43,146 bases of DNA from an uncultured Eubacteriales bacterium (GCA_910580045.1 CAJTXF010000015.1:1-43146), one strand, 5' to 3'. Shown: positions 32,577-41,871, counted from the first letter of the stretch. The notes: generated by a model not told the origin, from the letters alone. Program-made: numbers and translations.

Positions 32577-33311
32577 ATGAGTCTGACCGGGTTAGATTTG
32601 ACACAGCTGGGACGGATGATGGACATCAGCACCGTGCGCGCGGACAGCACCGCCGAAGAGGTGGAGCAGATGATTACCATTGTGAAGACCTGCCGCTGCA
32701 TCTGTGCCAGTCCAATGCCCTATGCCACGCCCTATGTGGTGCGCCAGCTGGCGGATACTCCGGGCACAGTGGTCACCGGCGTGGTCAGCTTCCCCTCAGG
32801 GGCAGAGGCCACAGAGACCAAGGTGCACATGGCCAAGGAGCTTATCGGCATGGGATGCCGGGAGCTGGACATGGTCATCAATGTGGGGGCGCTGAAGTCC
32901 GGCAGGATGGACTATGTCCGGCAGGATATCCAGGCAGTGGTGGAAGCCGCCGGGGACGTGCCGGTGAAAACCATCTTGGAAATCTGCTATCTGACGGATG
33001 ACGAGATTGCCCGTGCCAGCCTGCTGGCCGTGGAGGCTGGGGCTGCCTTTATCAAAACAGGCACAGGCTGGGGGCCCAGGCCCACCACAGTGGACACTGT
33101 GCGGCTGATTCGCAGGGTGATTGGCAGCGCCGCCAAAATCAAGTCCGCTGGCGGCGTGCGGGACTTGGACATCCTGCTGGAATTGCTGGAAGCCGGATGT
33201 GACAGGTTCGGCGTGGGGGTGCGTTCTGCTGCCGCCATTTTTGAAGAGGCGTACCGCAGGGCTGGCCAGCCCCTTCCGCTTTTACTGGAACCGGCGAGCC
33301 AAGCGGGGTAA
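32577..33311 (+). CDS. deoC: DeoC-family class I aldolase
   Basis: 244 residues, a TIM-barrel Schiff-base aldolase. The three key DeoC residues are present: Asp98 (RELDMVINVG), Lys160 that forms the imine (AFIKTGTGW) and Lys189 (IKSAGGVRD). It differs from standard DeoC in the opening (MMDISTVR instead of IDHTLL) and around the active site (GTGWGPRPTT). It sits with a kinase, an isomerase and an importer, not with nucleoside genes. It may therefore cleave a different deoxy- or ketose-phosphate. GGGGTGA precedes the ATG. First gene of the plus-strand operon. Confidence 0.88.
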   Translation: MSLTGLDLTQLGRMMDISTVRADSTAEEVEQMITIVKTCRCICASPMPYATPYVVRQLADTPGTVVTGVVSFPSGAEATETKVHMAKELIGMGCRELDMVINVGALKSGRMDYVRQDIQAVVEAAGDVPVKTILEICYLTDDEIARASLLAVEAGAAFIKTGTGWGPRPTTVDTVRLIRRVIGSAAKIKSAGGVRDLDILLELLEAGCDRFGVGVRSAAAIFEEAYRRAGQPLPLLLEPASQAG

Positions 33312-33351
33312 GCATGGCGCCGGGTCCCCATTTTTGAAGGGAGGCGTTTTT

Positions 33352-34290
33352 ATGCGCTTGCAAAACTCTGCCGCTGCCAAAAGGCCCAGCGGCAGGCTCC
33401 ACAACATCCGGCGGTACCTGTCGCTTTACGCAATGGCCGCGCCGGGACTTATCTTCTTTTTGATTCTCTCCTATGTGCCCATCCTCTTCCTGGTGGTGGC
33501 ATTCCAGGACTTCCGCGTGGGCCGGGGCATCTTCGGCAGTGAGTTTGTGGGCCTGGAAAACTTTGCGGGCCTGGTGACAGACAGGCTGTTCCCAATGGTG
33601 CTGAAAAACACCATTGGCCTGAACCTGATGAAGATTGCCCTCACCTTTCCCATGCCAATTATCCTGGCCCTGTGCTTTAACGAGTTCAAGCCCTCCTTTG
33701 GCAAAAAGCTCTGTCAGACCGCGGTTTACCTGCCCCACTTCTTCTCCTGGGTCATTGTGGCCAGTATGCTCTCCAGCCTGCTGAACCTGAACACGGGCCT
33801 TGTGAACCGGGTCATCGCCAGCCTGGGGGGCACGCCGGTGGCCTTCTTGACAGAGAAGTCCATCTATAAGCTGCTCATCACCCTGACGGAGGTCTGGAAG
33901 GAGACGGGCTGGAGCACCATTATCTACATCTCCGCCCTGACAGCCATCAATATGGAGCTCTACGAGGCCGCGGCCATGGACGGCGCGGGCAAGTGGCGGC
34001 AGCTGTGGCATGTGTCCCTGCCGGGCATCCGGGGCACCATTATCATCATGCTTATCCTGAGCTTTGGCAGCATTGTGTCCGGCTCTTTTGAGCAGGTGTT
34101 CATGACCAAGAACAGCGCGGTGTATGAGGTGGCGGAGATTATCCCCACGTATGTGTACACCAAGGGCATCACCAATATGGACATCAGCTATGGCGCCACG
34201 GTAGGATTATTCCAATCTGTCATTGGGTTTATCCTGGTGGCCTCTACCAACTGGCTGTCCAGGCGTCTGGGAGGTGACGGGCTGTGGTAA
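33352..34290 (+). CDS. ABC sugar permease, LplB type (second importer)
   Basis: 312 residues, six helices, opening YLSLYAMAAPGLIFFLILSY and MPHFFSW-like LPHFFSWVIV. The EAA loop is YEAAAMDGAGKWRQLWH. The start at 33352 follows GAAGGGAGG. It is 40 bp after the aldolase gene and overlaps the next permease gene by 7 bp. It pairs with that subunit to form the channel; the ATPase must come from elsewhere. Confidence 0.93.
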   Translation: MRLQNSAAAKRPSGRLHNIRRYLSLYAMAAPGLIFFLILSYVPILFLVVAFQDFRVGRGIFGSEFVGLENFAGLVTDRLFPMVLKNTIGLNLMKIALTFPMPIILALCFNEFKPSFGKKLCQTAVYLPHFFSWVIVASMLSSLLNLNTGLVNRVIASLGGTPVAFLTEKSIYKLLITLTEVWKETGWSTIIYISALTAINMELYEAAAMDGAGKWRQLWHVSLPGIRGTIIIMLILSFGSIVSGSFEQVFMTKNSAVYEVAEIIPTYVYTKGITNMDISYGATVGLFQSVIGFILVASTNWLSRRLGGDGLW

Positions 34291-35180
34291 ACATGGAAAA
34301 AAAGAAAGGCCAGGGCATCCGGCGGGGGATGGACGAAAAGGTCTTCCGCGTGCTCAGCGGGGCGCTGATTCTCCTGTTCTCCGTGGCCTGCCTGCTGCCC
34401 TTCCTGCGGGTGGTGTCAGAGGCGGTCAGCGGGGACACGGCAGTGGCCTCAGGCGAAATCCTGATTCTGCCAAAGGACTTTACCCTGAAGCAGCTGAAAT
34501 TCATTTTGGACACCCCCCAGTTCACCCAGGGGATGTGGGTATCCCTAAGCTCCACAGTGGTGTACACCGTGATTTCCATTGTGCTCACCTGTATGCTGGC
34601 CTACCCGCTCTCCCGCACAGATTTACCCGGACGGCGGGGGCTGATGTTCTACGTGGTGTTCACCATGCTCTTTAACGGCGGTATGGTGCCCACCTATCTG
34701 GTGGTCAAGAACCTGGGCATCCTCAACACCTTCTGGGCGCTGATTATCCCTTTGGCCATCAGCCAGTTCAATGTGATTGTGCTGGTCAACGGCTTTCTGG
34801 GCATTCCCAAGGAGATGGAGGAATCCGCCCTGATTGACGGGGCGGGGCAGTTCACCATTCTGGTGCGCATCATGGTGCCCCTGGCCAAGCCCACCCTGGC
34901 GGCCATCCTCCTTTTCTACGCGGTGGCCCGGTGGAACGGCTGGTTTGACGCGGTGATGTATGTAAATGACCGCTCCCTGTTCCCCCTGCCGGTGATTATC
35001 AAGGATTTGGTGCAGCAGGGGCTGAACACCTCTATGTTCCCCTCTCTCACCACCCCGCCGCCCACCCAGGCTATCCGCTCCGCGGCGGTCATCTTCTCCA
35101 TTGTGCCCATTATTTTGGTCTACCCCTTCCTGCAGAAGTACTTCGTCAAGGGTGTCACCCTGGGCGGGGTAAAGGGATAG
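34284..35180 (+). CDS. ABC sugar permease, LplC type (second importer)
   Basis: 298 residues from the GTG at 34284, chosen because GGAGGT lies 8 nt before it; an ATG at 34293 is the alternative. Six predicted helices, EAA loop EESALIDGAGQFTIL and the class ending KYFVKGVTLGGVKG. It overlaps the upstream permease gene, so they are translated together. Confidence 0.93.
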   Translation: MVNMEKKKGQGIRRGMDEKVFRVLSGALILLFSVACLLPFLRVVSEAVSGDTAVASGEILILPKDFTLKQLKFILDTPQFTQGMWVSLSSTVVYTVISIVLTCMLAYPLSRTDLPGRRGLMFYVVFTMLFNGGMVPTYLVVKNLGILNTFWALIIPLAISQFNVIVLVNGFLGIPKEMEESALIDGAGQFTILVRIMVPLAKPTLAAILLFYAVARWNGWFDAVMYVNDRSLFPLPVIIKDLVQQGLNTSMFPSLTTPPPTQAIRSAAVIFSIVPIILVYPFLQKYFVKGVTLGGVKG

Positions 35181-35271
35181 CCTCTCCGGGCCGTTCAGCT
35201 TACGGAATCAAAGAATTGCCCCTTCTTCCTGCCGGGATTCTTTGACGATAAAAATGAAAGGACTGAAAAAC

Positions 35272-36930
35272 ATGAAAAAACTGAAGAAGCTATTTGCCAT
35301 GCTCCTGGCAGCTGCCCTGCTCCTCTCCACAGCGGCCTGCACCTCTGGCCAGCCGGAGAGCAAGGCCCCCTCGTCCTCCTCCAAGGCATCCTCTTCCAGT
35401 GGGGAGAGCAGCTCCCAAGAGGATGCCGCAGAGCCGGGGAACACTGGCTCTGGGGCCAAGCTGCAGCTGATTCTCCCCTCCAACTCCACCCCCTTCCCGG
35501 ACGGGATGTCCGAGAACGACAACTTCCTGGTGGACTACTGGCGGGAGAAGACGGGCTTTGACTTTGACATTGTCATTCTGCCTAATATCAACTCTGCCGA
35601 AAAGCTGAACCTGATGTTCTCCGGCGGCGAGGTATACGGCATGGTGTTCGAGAAGGACTTTACCTCTCCCTCCCGGTTCCATGACCAGAAAATGCTGCAG
35701 CCCTTTGACGATTACATGGAAGGCTCTTACTTCTTCGAGACCTTCAAGGATTTCCAGGGCAAGGGCCAGATGGACGGCCAGCAGTACGCGGCCATCATCC
35801 CCACAGACGGCATCCCCTGCTCCAGCAGCCTGTACGTGGTGCGCAAGGATATTCTGGGCACCATTGGCATCAAGGAGCAGCCCAAGACCTTTGATGACTT
35901 CAACAGCATGCTCTATGACATTAAGTCCAAGACAGAGATGATTCCCCTGGCCGTGTACGAGGCTCCTTCCAAGGACAGCTGGGACACCATTGCCTCCCTG
36001 TTCGGGGTCTCCTATCAGCACAACGCCTGGGCGGTACGGGACGGCAATGTGGTGCTGCGCCACACCATGCCCGCGGCCTTTGACTATCTGACCTACTGCA
36101 AAAAGCTCTATGACGACGGCATTATTCCAAAGGACTTCCTGAGCCTGACCTCAGACACCCTGGACCAGCTCTATCTGGGCGACCAGGCGGCCACCATCAT
36201 CAAAGAGGGCTGCTGGGGCATGCCCACCTTTATCCCCGCCAGCGAGGAGAACAGCCAGGAGTCCCGTTTCATGGACTATCCCACCGGGTATTATGGCCAG
36301 ATGGCCTCCGGCTTCCAGGACAGGTTCTTCTCCCAGTGCGTATACCTGTCTGACAGCTGCCAGAACCCCCAGGATTATGTGACTCTGCTGGACTTCCTTG
36401 CCCAGCCTGAGGTGGTAAAAGTAAACAACTTCGGCCTGGAGGGCGAGCATTACACAGAGGACGAGAGCGGCGCCATGACCCTGACCGAGGCGGGTGAGAA
36501 CCTGCAGTGGGCTGTGTACTACCGGAATATTTTCCTGCCTGAGGACTGGTACCAGGTGTACGGCATCAACGCCAACTGGGCAGAGTACTACTATCCCACC
36601 GAGCGCCATTCTGTGGGCACCACAGACTTTGACCCAGTGGAGTTTATGCCCCAGCAGGCTGCTGACGTGACCCTGCAGACAGAGCTGAAAGAGACCATCA
36701 TTGACCAGTACTATGCCAAGGCTGTCACCGGCGAGGTGGAGCTGACCCAGGAGACCTTTGACGCCATGGTCAACGAGTGGCTGGATGCCGGAGGCCGGGA
36801 GCTGCAGGAGAAGTATACCGAGCAGTATAAGGCCATTGGCAGCCCGGATTACTCCCACATGTATGTGTCTTACCTGCCCGATGAGCACCCGGGCTATACC
36901 GGCAAGTACCTTTGGGACGGCCACGAATAA
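35272..36930 (+). CDS. ABC importer sugar-binding lipoprotein (second importer)
   Basis: 552 residues. Signal peptide MKKLKKLFAMLLAAALLLST with lipobox LSTAAC (Cys23), then a Ser-rich linker and a family 1 solute-binding fold. The start at 35272 is preferred over 35254 because AAAGGA lies 9 nt upstream. It captures the substrate outside the cell for the two permeases before it. Aromatic-rich segments (DYWREKTGFDFD; NANWAEYYYPTERH) suit sugar stacking. Only weakly similar to the first binding protein, so substrates probably differ. Confidence 0.93.
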   Translation: MKKLKKLFAMLLAAALLLSTAACTSGQPESKAPSSSSKASSSSGESSSQEDAAEPGNTGSGAKLQLILPSNSTPFPDGMSENDNFLVDYWREKTGFDFDIVILPNINSAEKLNLMFSGGEVYGMVFEKDFTSPSRFHDQKMLQPFDDYMEGSYFFETFKDFQGKGQMDGQQYAAIIPTDGIPCSSSLYVVRKDILGTIGIKEQPKTFDDFNSMLYDIKSKTEMIPLAVYEAPSKDSWDTIASLFGVSYQHNAWAVRDGNVVLRHTMPAAFDYLTYCKKLYDDGIIPKDFLSLTSDTLDQLYLGDQAATIIKEGCWGMPTFIPASEENSQESRFMDYPTGYYGQMASGFQDRFFSQCVYLSDSCQNPQDYVTLLDFLAQPEVVKVNNFGLEGEHYTEDESGAMTLTEAGENLQWAVYYRNIFLPEDWYQVYGINANWAEYYYPTERHSVGTTDFDPVEFMPQQAADVTLQTELKETIIDQYYAKAVTGEVELTQETFDAMVNEWLDAGGRELQEKYTEQYKAIGSPDYSHMYVSYLPDEHPGYTGKYLWDGHE

Positions 36931-37080
36931 GCGTATATCAAATCTTTTGTTCAGTTATATAGGAATCGCACTGAAAAGTCAGGGACCCCCTGGTTTTTAG
37001 CAGGCGGCAGCGCCGCTGGTTCATAGGGGGCGGTACCTCTTATGAATCGCGTGAACTATAACTTCCTCCTAATGTGATTG

Positions 37081-37128
37081 GCCCAAAACCGTCTCTGCCC
37101 GGCAAACGGGGCGGGGGCGGTTTTGGGC
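37081..37128 (+). promoter_or_regulatory. Long hairpin in the leader of the GH2 gene
   Basis: GCCCAAAACCG and CGGTTTTGGGC (37081-37091/37118-37128) form a perfect 11-bp stem with a shorter inner GCCC/GGGGC pairing. No T tract follows, so it is not a standard terminator. It may stabilise or process the mRNA upstream of the enzyme gene, 50 nt before its start. Confidence 0.5.
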
Positions 37129-37178
37129 AGTTGGGAGGGGGGCGCGCGGTGAAACGAAAAACGGAAAGGATGAATTTT

Positions 37179-39689
37179 ATGAAACTGTCATTAGATGAGC
37201 TGGAGCGCCGGGAGTACCAGGCAGGCCCTGGGCCCGGGGAGTATACAGGCACAGAGATAACCCTGGACAAGGCCCTGGTGGGGGAAACCGGGCCCTGCTG
37301 GGAGCCCTTCTCCCTAAACGGGAGCTGGGAGTTTTTGGAGCAGGAGGAGGAGCCCAAAGGCTGGGAGAACGCTTTCCCCGGTGAGGTCCCCTGCACTGTG
37401 CACACTGCCCTCTGGAAGGCCGGCCGCATCCCGGACCCCATGCTGGGCCGGAACCAGGCGATTGGCCGGGAGCACTCCTACCGTACCTGGTGGCTGCGCA
37501 GGCGGTTTGCCTTCACCCCCAAGGAGGGGCGGAGCTACCGGCTGTGCTTTGAGGGCGTGGCTGACCGCTGCACGGTATGGCTCAACGGCCAGGAGCTCTG
37601 CAGCCACAAGGGCATGTTCGGCGGCCCGGACGTGGACGTGACCGGCCTGCTGAGGGAGGAGAACCAGCTGGTGGTCAAGCTGGAGCCCATCCCCTTTACC
37701 CATGCGGGCGGGCCCATCCCCCAGAACAACAGCTCCTGGCGGGACTCAGTGGTCATCAACAATATGTACGGCTGGCACTACTTCTGTATGCCGCCCCTGG
37801 GGGTTTACCGGCCTGTGTACATTGTGGAGGAGCCTCCGGTGGAGCTGGGCCGCCCCTTTGCCTTTACCCGGGATTTGGAGAAAGGCCGGGTGGGCCTGGT
37901 GGTGGACGCGGAGGTTCACCAGGCAGTGGAGGCCCAGCTGGAAATCAGCGTAAAGCCCCACAATTTCCAGGGGGAATCCCTGGGCTGGAGGGGTGCCGTC
38001 AAGCTGGAGCCAGGCGCTCAGCAGCTGCGGTATGAGTTCGCCATCCCGGAGGCAAAGCTCTGGTGGCCCAATGGCTTTGGCGAGCCCAATCTCTATGACA
38101 TCACTGTCACCTGCCAGGCAGGGGGCACAGCGCTTGAGGCGAGCTGCCTGTTCGGCCTGCGCACCATCCAGATGGAGCCCCTGCCCGGCGGGCCCAGTGA
38201 GGAGCTGTACAACTGGAGCTTTGTCATCAACGGCAGGACCGTGTTCATCAAGGGCACCAACTGGTGCACCATGGACGCCATGCTGAACTTTGACAGGGCC
38301 ATGTACCAGCGGTTCATCACCCTGGCCAGGGAGCAGAATCTCCAGCTGTTCCGGGCCTGGGGAGCCGGTATGCCGGAGACGGATGATTTCTATGAGCTGT
38401 GCAGTGAAAACGGCATCATGGTTATCCAGGAGTGGCCCACTGCCTGGAACAGCCACCGCCAGCAGCCCTATCCGGTGTTGGAGGACACCATCCGCCGGGC
38501 CACCCTGCGCACCCGGAGCTTCCCGGCTTTGGTCATGTACGGCGGGGGGAACGAGTCCAGCGAGCCCTGGGGTGAGGCCATCAACATGATGGGCCGCCTG
38601 GCCATTGAGCTGGACGGTACCCGCCCCTTCCACCGGGGAGAGCCCTGGGGCGGCAGCACCCACGACTATCTGTCCTATTGGGACGACCACCACGTGGACC
38701 ATCACCTTACGGCTGAGTCCCCCTTCTGGGGTGAGTACGGGTTCGCCAGCGCCCCTGCTTATGAGAGCGTGCTGCGGTATCTGCCCAAGGAGAGCCAATC
38801 CATCTTCCCTCTGAGGGATAACCCGGACTTTGTGCAGCACACCCCTACCTTTGGCTATCTGGACGATATGAACCATATTATGCAGTCTGCCAACTACTTT
38901 TTGCCCAAGAGCTTCCGCCTCAAAGAGTTTGTCACTGCCTCTCAGCTGATACAGGCCCTGGGCGTGCGCCGGGTGATTGACCGCTCCCGGGCCCGGAATC
39001 CCCAGTGCGCTGGGGTGGTGTACTATAAGATGAACGACAACAGCCCTGCTGTCTCCTGGTCTACGGTGGACTATTACGGCGCGCCCAAGCTCTCCCATTA
39101 TGTGATTCAGGACAGCTTCGCGCCCCAGAGCGCCTGTGTGCTGTTTGAGCGCACCAACTATTGGGGCATCAGGGCCAGTTGGCCGGTGTACCTGCTGGAC
39201 GACACAGACAGCCTGCCGGACTCCGGCTGGAGGGTAGAGATAAAGGCCTATGACGGAGAGCTTCACCCCATTGCCGGGCAGAGCTTCTCCGCCCGGGAGG
39301 GCCGGGCGGCCAGCAGCCTGCTGGGCCGCTTCACCCTGACCCGGGAGCAGACCGAGACCGCGCCCCTGCTGGTGGTGTGCAGCCTGCGCTTGGGTGAAAA
39401 GCTGGTAAACCGGTGCTTCTACTTCTGCAATTTCGAGGCGGAGCGGGGCTGTATATTCCGCCTGCCCAGGGCCTCGGTGCGCATGGGCGCGGAGGAAAGC
39501 GGCAGGGTAACCCTGGAGAATGTGGGCCAGCTCCCGGCAGTGGGAGCGACGCTCACTGTGCCGGGCCGGGATTATCTGGCGGGCTTCTCTGACAATTTCC
39601 TGTGGCTGGAGCCAGGGGAGAAGGCAGAGATAAGCGTCACCGGCGCGGAAGCGGGCCAGGTGGAGCTGGAAGGGCTTAATCTGCTGTAG
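37179..39689 (+). CDS. GH2 beta-mannosidase-like glycoside hydrolase
   Basis: 836 residues in the GH2 order: jelly-roll sugar-binding domain (about 40-220), immunoglobulin-like domain (about 220-335), TIM barrel with acid/base Glu459 in YGGGNES and nucleophile Glu519 in GEYGF, then C-terminal beta domains. The RAWG and WP segments are typical of beta-mannosidases and related enzymes. No signal peptide, so it acts in the cytoplasm on imported glycosides. Start at 37179 (MKLSLDEL) because GGAAAGGA is 8 nt before it. It follows the binding protein by 248 bp and is likely in the same operon. The sugar released could be mannose or another beta-linked unit. Confidence 0.9.
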   Translation: MKLSLDELERREYQAGPGPGEYTGTEITLDKALVGETGPCWEPFSLNGSWEFLEQEEEPKGWENAFPGEVPCTVHTALWKAGRIPDPMLGRNQAIGREHSYRTWWLRRRFAFTPKEGRSYRLCFEGVADRCTVWLNGQELCSHKGMFGGPDVDVTGLLREENQLVVKLEPIPFTHAGGPIPQNNSSWRDSVVINNMYGWHYFCMPPLGVYRPVYIVEEPPVELGRPFAFTRDLEKGRVGLVVDAEVHQAVEAQLEISVKPHNFQGESLGWRGAVKLEPGAQQLRYEFAIPEAKLWWPNGFGEPNLYDITVTCQAGGTALEASCLFGLRTIQMEPLPGGPSEELYNWSFVINGRTVFIKGTNWCTMDAMLNFDRAMYQRFITLAREQNLQLFRAWGAGMPETDDFYELCSENGIMVIQEWPTAWNSHRQQPYPVLEDTIRRATLRTRSFPALVMYGGGNESSEPWGEAINMMGRLAIELDGTRPFHRGEPWGGSTHDYLSYWDDHHVDHHLTAESPFWGEYGFASAPAYESVLRYLPKESQSIFPLRDNPDFVQHTPTFGYLDDMNHIMQSANYFLPKSFRLKEFVTASQLIQALGVRRVIDRSRARNPQCAGVVYYKMNDNSPAVSWSTVDYYGAPKLSHYVIQDSFAPQSACVLFERTNYWGIRASWPVYLLDDTDSLPDSGWRVEIKAYDGELHPIAGQSFSAREGRAASSLLGRFTLTREQTETAPLLVVCSLRLGEKLVNRCFYFCNFEAERGCIFRLPRASVRMGAEESGRVTLENVGQLPAVGATLTVPGRDYLAGFSDNFLWLEPGEKAEISVTGAEAGQVELEGLNLL

Positions 39690-39756
39690 GAACTGGCTCG
39701 TCCCATAAGCTGCGCCCGCCTGTTCCCATATGCGGCTGTGAGCTGCGGTACCAAAA

Positions 39757-39803
39757 TAAAAAGGCCTCCGTCCAGGAAAGGTTTCCCTTCCCGGCCGGAG
39801 GCC
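39757..39803 (-). terminator. Terminator between the GH2 and MocA-type genes
   Basis: GGCCTCCG and CGGAGGCC (39763-39770/39796-39803), with an inner GGAAA/TTTCC pairing, lie between the convergent ends of the two genes. On the minus strand TTTTTATTTTGG follows, a good T tract. On the plus strand GCTCTTTACTTT follows, weaker. Confidence 0.8.
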
Positions 39804-39813
39804 GCTCTTTACT

Positions 39814-40872
39814 TTAATAAACCACCTTTACCGGCATCCCCGTCTCCATGGACTGGTTGCAGGCCAGCGCGAAGGCCACGCTCTTATAGGCGTCCCCATA
39901 GGGAGAGCGCACCCGGGAGGCGTCCCCGCTGAGCACCGCGTCTACAAAGGTCCGGTCGCAGACAAGGCCGAAATCCACCTGGCTCTTTACTGTGACGCCC
40001 ACCTCGCTTTCGCTCTTGCGCTGGGTGCCGTCCCCGGCAATGGTGCCCTGGGTCTCAGCTGCCTGGTCCGCCTCGTCCACCCCGAACATGGACACCTTAT
40101 CACACAGGTGATAGTCCATCCGGGCGCTGCGGGAGCCGAAGGTCATTTTCGAGTCCCAGGAGGCCCCGTTCAGGGAGTAGCAGCCAGTCATCATGGTGCA
40201 GGTCACGCCGTTCTGGAAGGTAATCAACGTGGTGGAAAGGTCATCCGTAAAGTAGCCCGGGTTCTCCTCCTGGGAGATATACCCCCGGCTGGCCACAGAG
40301 TAGACTGTGTCCGGCTCGCTCTGCAGCAGGTAGCGGAGCATATCCAGCTGATGGATGGTCTGCTCTACCAGCTGGCCCCCGGAGGTGCTCTTTACGTTCC
40401 ACCAGGGGGCGTCCGGGATGCCGCCCACCCGGGAGGCCGCCACGTGGAGGACAGGGTTCCCGGCGATAAATTCCCGGGCCGTGTCGTTGATGCTGTCATA
40501 CCGGCACTGGAACCCAGATGCGGCAATAAGACCCTTAGCCTCCACCTGGCGCACCAGCTCTTTGGCCAGGCTCAAATCCAGGGCCAGGGGCTTTTCCACA
40601 AAGAAAGGGATGCCCCGGCGGATGGTCTCAAACTCGATTCGGCCATGGCAGGTGGGGGGCACGCAGATAAACGCCATGTCCGGCTGGATTTCGTCATACA
40701 TGGCGGCAAAATCCGTATATGCCTTGCCGCTTCCCGCCCGGCGGACAAAGTCCTCGGCCCTGTCCAGCAGCAAATCGCAGAAGCCCGCCAGCTCAATGTC
40801 CTTGAACTGGACGAAGTGCTCCAAGTGGTAGGCGCCAATCCCGCCGCAGCCAATCAAAACCAGCTTTTTCAT
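39814..40872 (-). CDS. Gfo/Idh/MocA-family sugar dehydrogenase
   Basis: 352 residues: N-terminal NAD(P) Rossmann domain with IGCGGIGAYHLE and the family EKPLALDLSLAKEL motif (catalytic Lys), then the C-terminal alpha/beta substrate domain with TIHQLDMLRYLL. These enzymes oxidise or reduce a hydroxyl of sugars, inositols or glycosides, sometimes to start keto-glycoside cleavage. The start at 40872 follows AGGAGG by 8 nt. It lies 13 bp after the TIM-barrel epimerase gene, so they are one operon, and the pairing suggests oxidation and isomerisation of the same substrate. Confidence 0.92.
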   Translation of the reverse strand: MKKLVLIGCGGIGAYHLEHFVQFKDIELAGFCDLLLDRAEDFVRRAGSGKAYTDFAAMYDEIQPDMAFICVPPTCHGRIEFETIRRGIPFFVEKPLALDLSLAKELVRQVEAKGLIAASGFQCRYDSINDTAREFIAGNPVLHVAASRVGGIPDAPWWNVKSTSGGQLVEQTIHQLDMLRYLLQSEPDTVYSVASRGYISQEENPGYFTDDLSTTLITFQNGVTCTMMTGCYSLNGASWDSKMTFGSRSARMDYHLCDKVSMFGVDEADQAAETQGTIAGDGTQRKSESEVGVTVKSQVDFGLVCDRTFVDAVLSGDASRVRSPYGDAYKSVAFALACNQSMETGMPVKVVY

Positions 40873-40885
40873 ATTCAAGTCCTCC

Positions 40886-41731
40886 TTAGTTTTCCAAAAT
40901 CCTTCCGATGGTTTCTGCCACTGTTCTGTAGTACTCCTGATAGGTAATGTCCGGCTCGGTGCATTCGCTGATGCTTACCTCAGCGGTGAGATAGCCATCA
41001 AAGCCCGCCAGGCGCAGGGCCGGGATAACCGCCTTCCAGTTCACGTCCCCCTGGGTCAGGCTGACAAAGTCCCCGCCCAGATTGAGCCCGGCCTGGCGCT
41101 TGAAATCCTTGATATGCACATGGTGAATCCGCCCGGCCAGGATTTCAATCCAGCTCTCCGGCCAGGAGAAGGCCACCACATTGCCCACGTCGAAATAGGC
41201 CCCCACCAGCGGGCAGTCCAGCCCGTCAATGAACCGGGCCATCTCCACGGGGGAGGTGAAAAAGCCGTTCCACACGTTCTCAACCCCCACGCGGATTCCG
41301 GCGTCCATAATCTCCTCCCGCAGCTCGGCCAGGGTGGCCTGAGAGCGTTGGAAGTCCTCTGCCAGAGAGATGCGGGGGCTTTGTCCCCCGGGCACAGTGA
41401 GAATCCCGCTGCAGCCCAGGGCCCGGGCGCATTCCAGCTGCTTGCGCAGCAGGGTTTTGGCAAACTCCCGCTCCTCTTTGTCCGGCGAGCCCATCCTTCC
41501 CCCGTACAGGGAGGAGGAGATGCTTACCACCGGCAGGCCGTACTGCCGGGAGAGGTCCCCAATTTCCTTCAGCTCCTCCGGGGTGGTGGACAAGGTCAGG
41601 CTGTGGGCGGAGTAGTCCTCTCTGTCTACATTCAGCTCCACCCCGTCGAACCCAGCCTCCTTTACCTGCTGGAACAGCTCCGGGAACTCGGCGGCATCCT
41701 CTACGGTCCAGGCGTTGATAGATTTCTTCAT
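40886..41731 (-). CDS. Sugar phosphate isomerase/epimerase (TIM barrel)
   Basis: 281 residues, xylose isomerase-like TIM barrel. Metal ligands fit GVENVWN (Glu), GAYFDVGNV (Asp), HHVHIKDF (His/Asp) and TAEVS (Glu). It resembles UlaE/IolE/tagatose-epimerase-type enzymes. GGAAGGA precedes the ATG. It forms a two-gene operon with the MocA-type dehydrogenase and is divergent from the AraC regulator. It is clearly different from the TIM-barrel enzyme at 1813-2634. Confidence 0.9.
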   Translation of the reverse strand: MKKSINAWTVEDAAEFPELFQQVKEAGFDGVELNVDREDYSAHSLTLSTTPEELKEIGDLSRQYGLPVVSISSSLYGGRMGSPDKEEREFAKTLLRKQLECARALGCSGILTVPGGQSPRISLAEDFQRSQATLAELREEIMDAGIRVGVENVWNGFFTSPVEMARFIDGLDCPLVGAYFDVGNVVAFSWPESWIEILAGRIHHVHIKDFKRQAGLNLGGDFVSLTQGDVNWKAVIPALRLAGFDGYLTAEVSISECTEPDITYQEYYRTVAETIGRILEN

Positions 41732-41791
41732 GGTATCCTTCCTTTCCGCGCTCCCCCTTGAGGGAGTGGATGGTTTTCAGATGATGGTTTC

Positions 41792-41797
41792 AGTATA
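41792..41797 (-). promoter_or_regulatory. Probable -10 of the epimerase/MocA operon
   Basis: TATACT on the minus strand about 60 bp upstream of the start at 41731. No good -35 at 17 bp, which fits activator dependence, for example on the divergent AraC-type gene. Confidence 0.4.
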
Positions 41798-41871
41798 CAG
41801 CATCCCAGCCGGAAGCGCCATGCAGCTATCGCGCCGGTTTATGGAGAAAACGCCTGTATTCTCTCCTTGGC

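Noticed and set aside
37081..37128. Terminator before the GH2 gene
   Set aside because: The stem is strong but no T tract follows on either strand, so it is listed as a leader hairpin instead.
37746..39266. Long open frame on the minus strand opposite the GH2 gene
   Set aside because: Composition-driven shadow of a gene with clear catalytic motifs; no recognisable domain.
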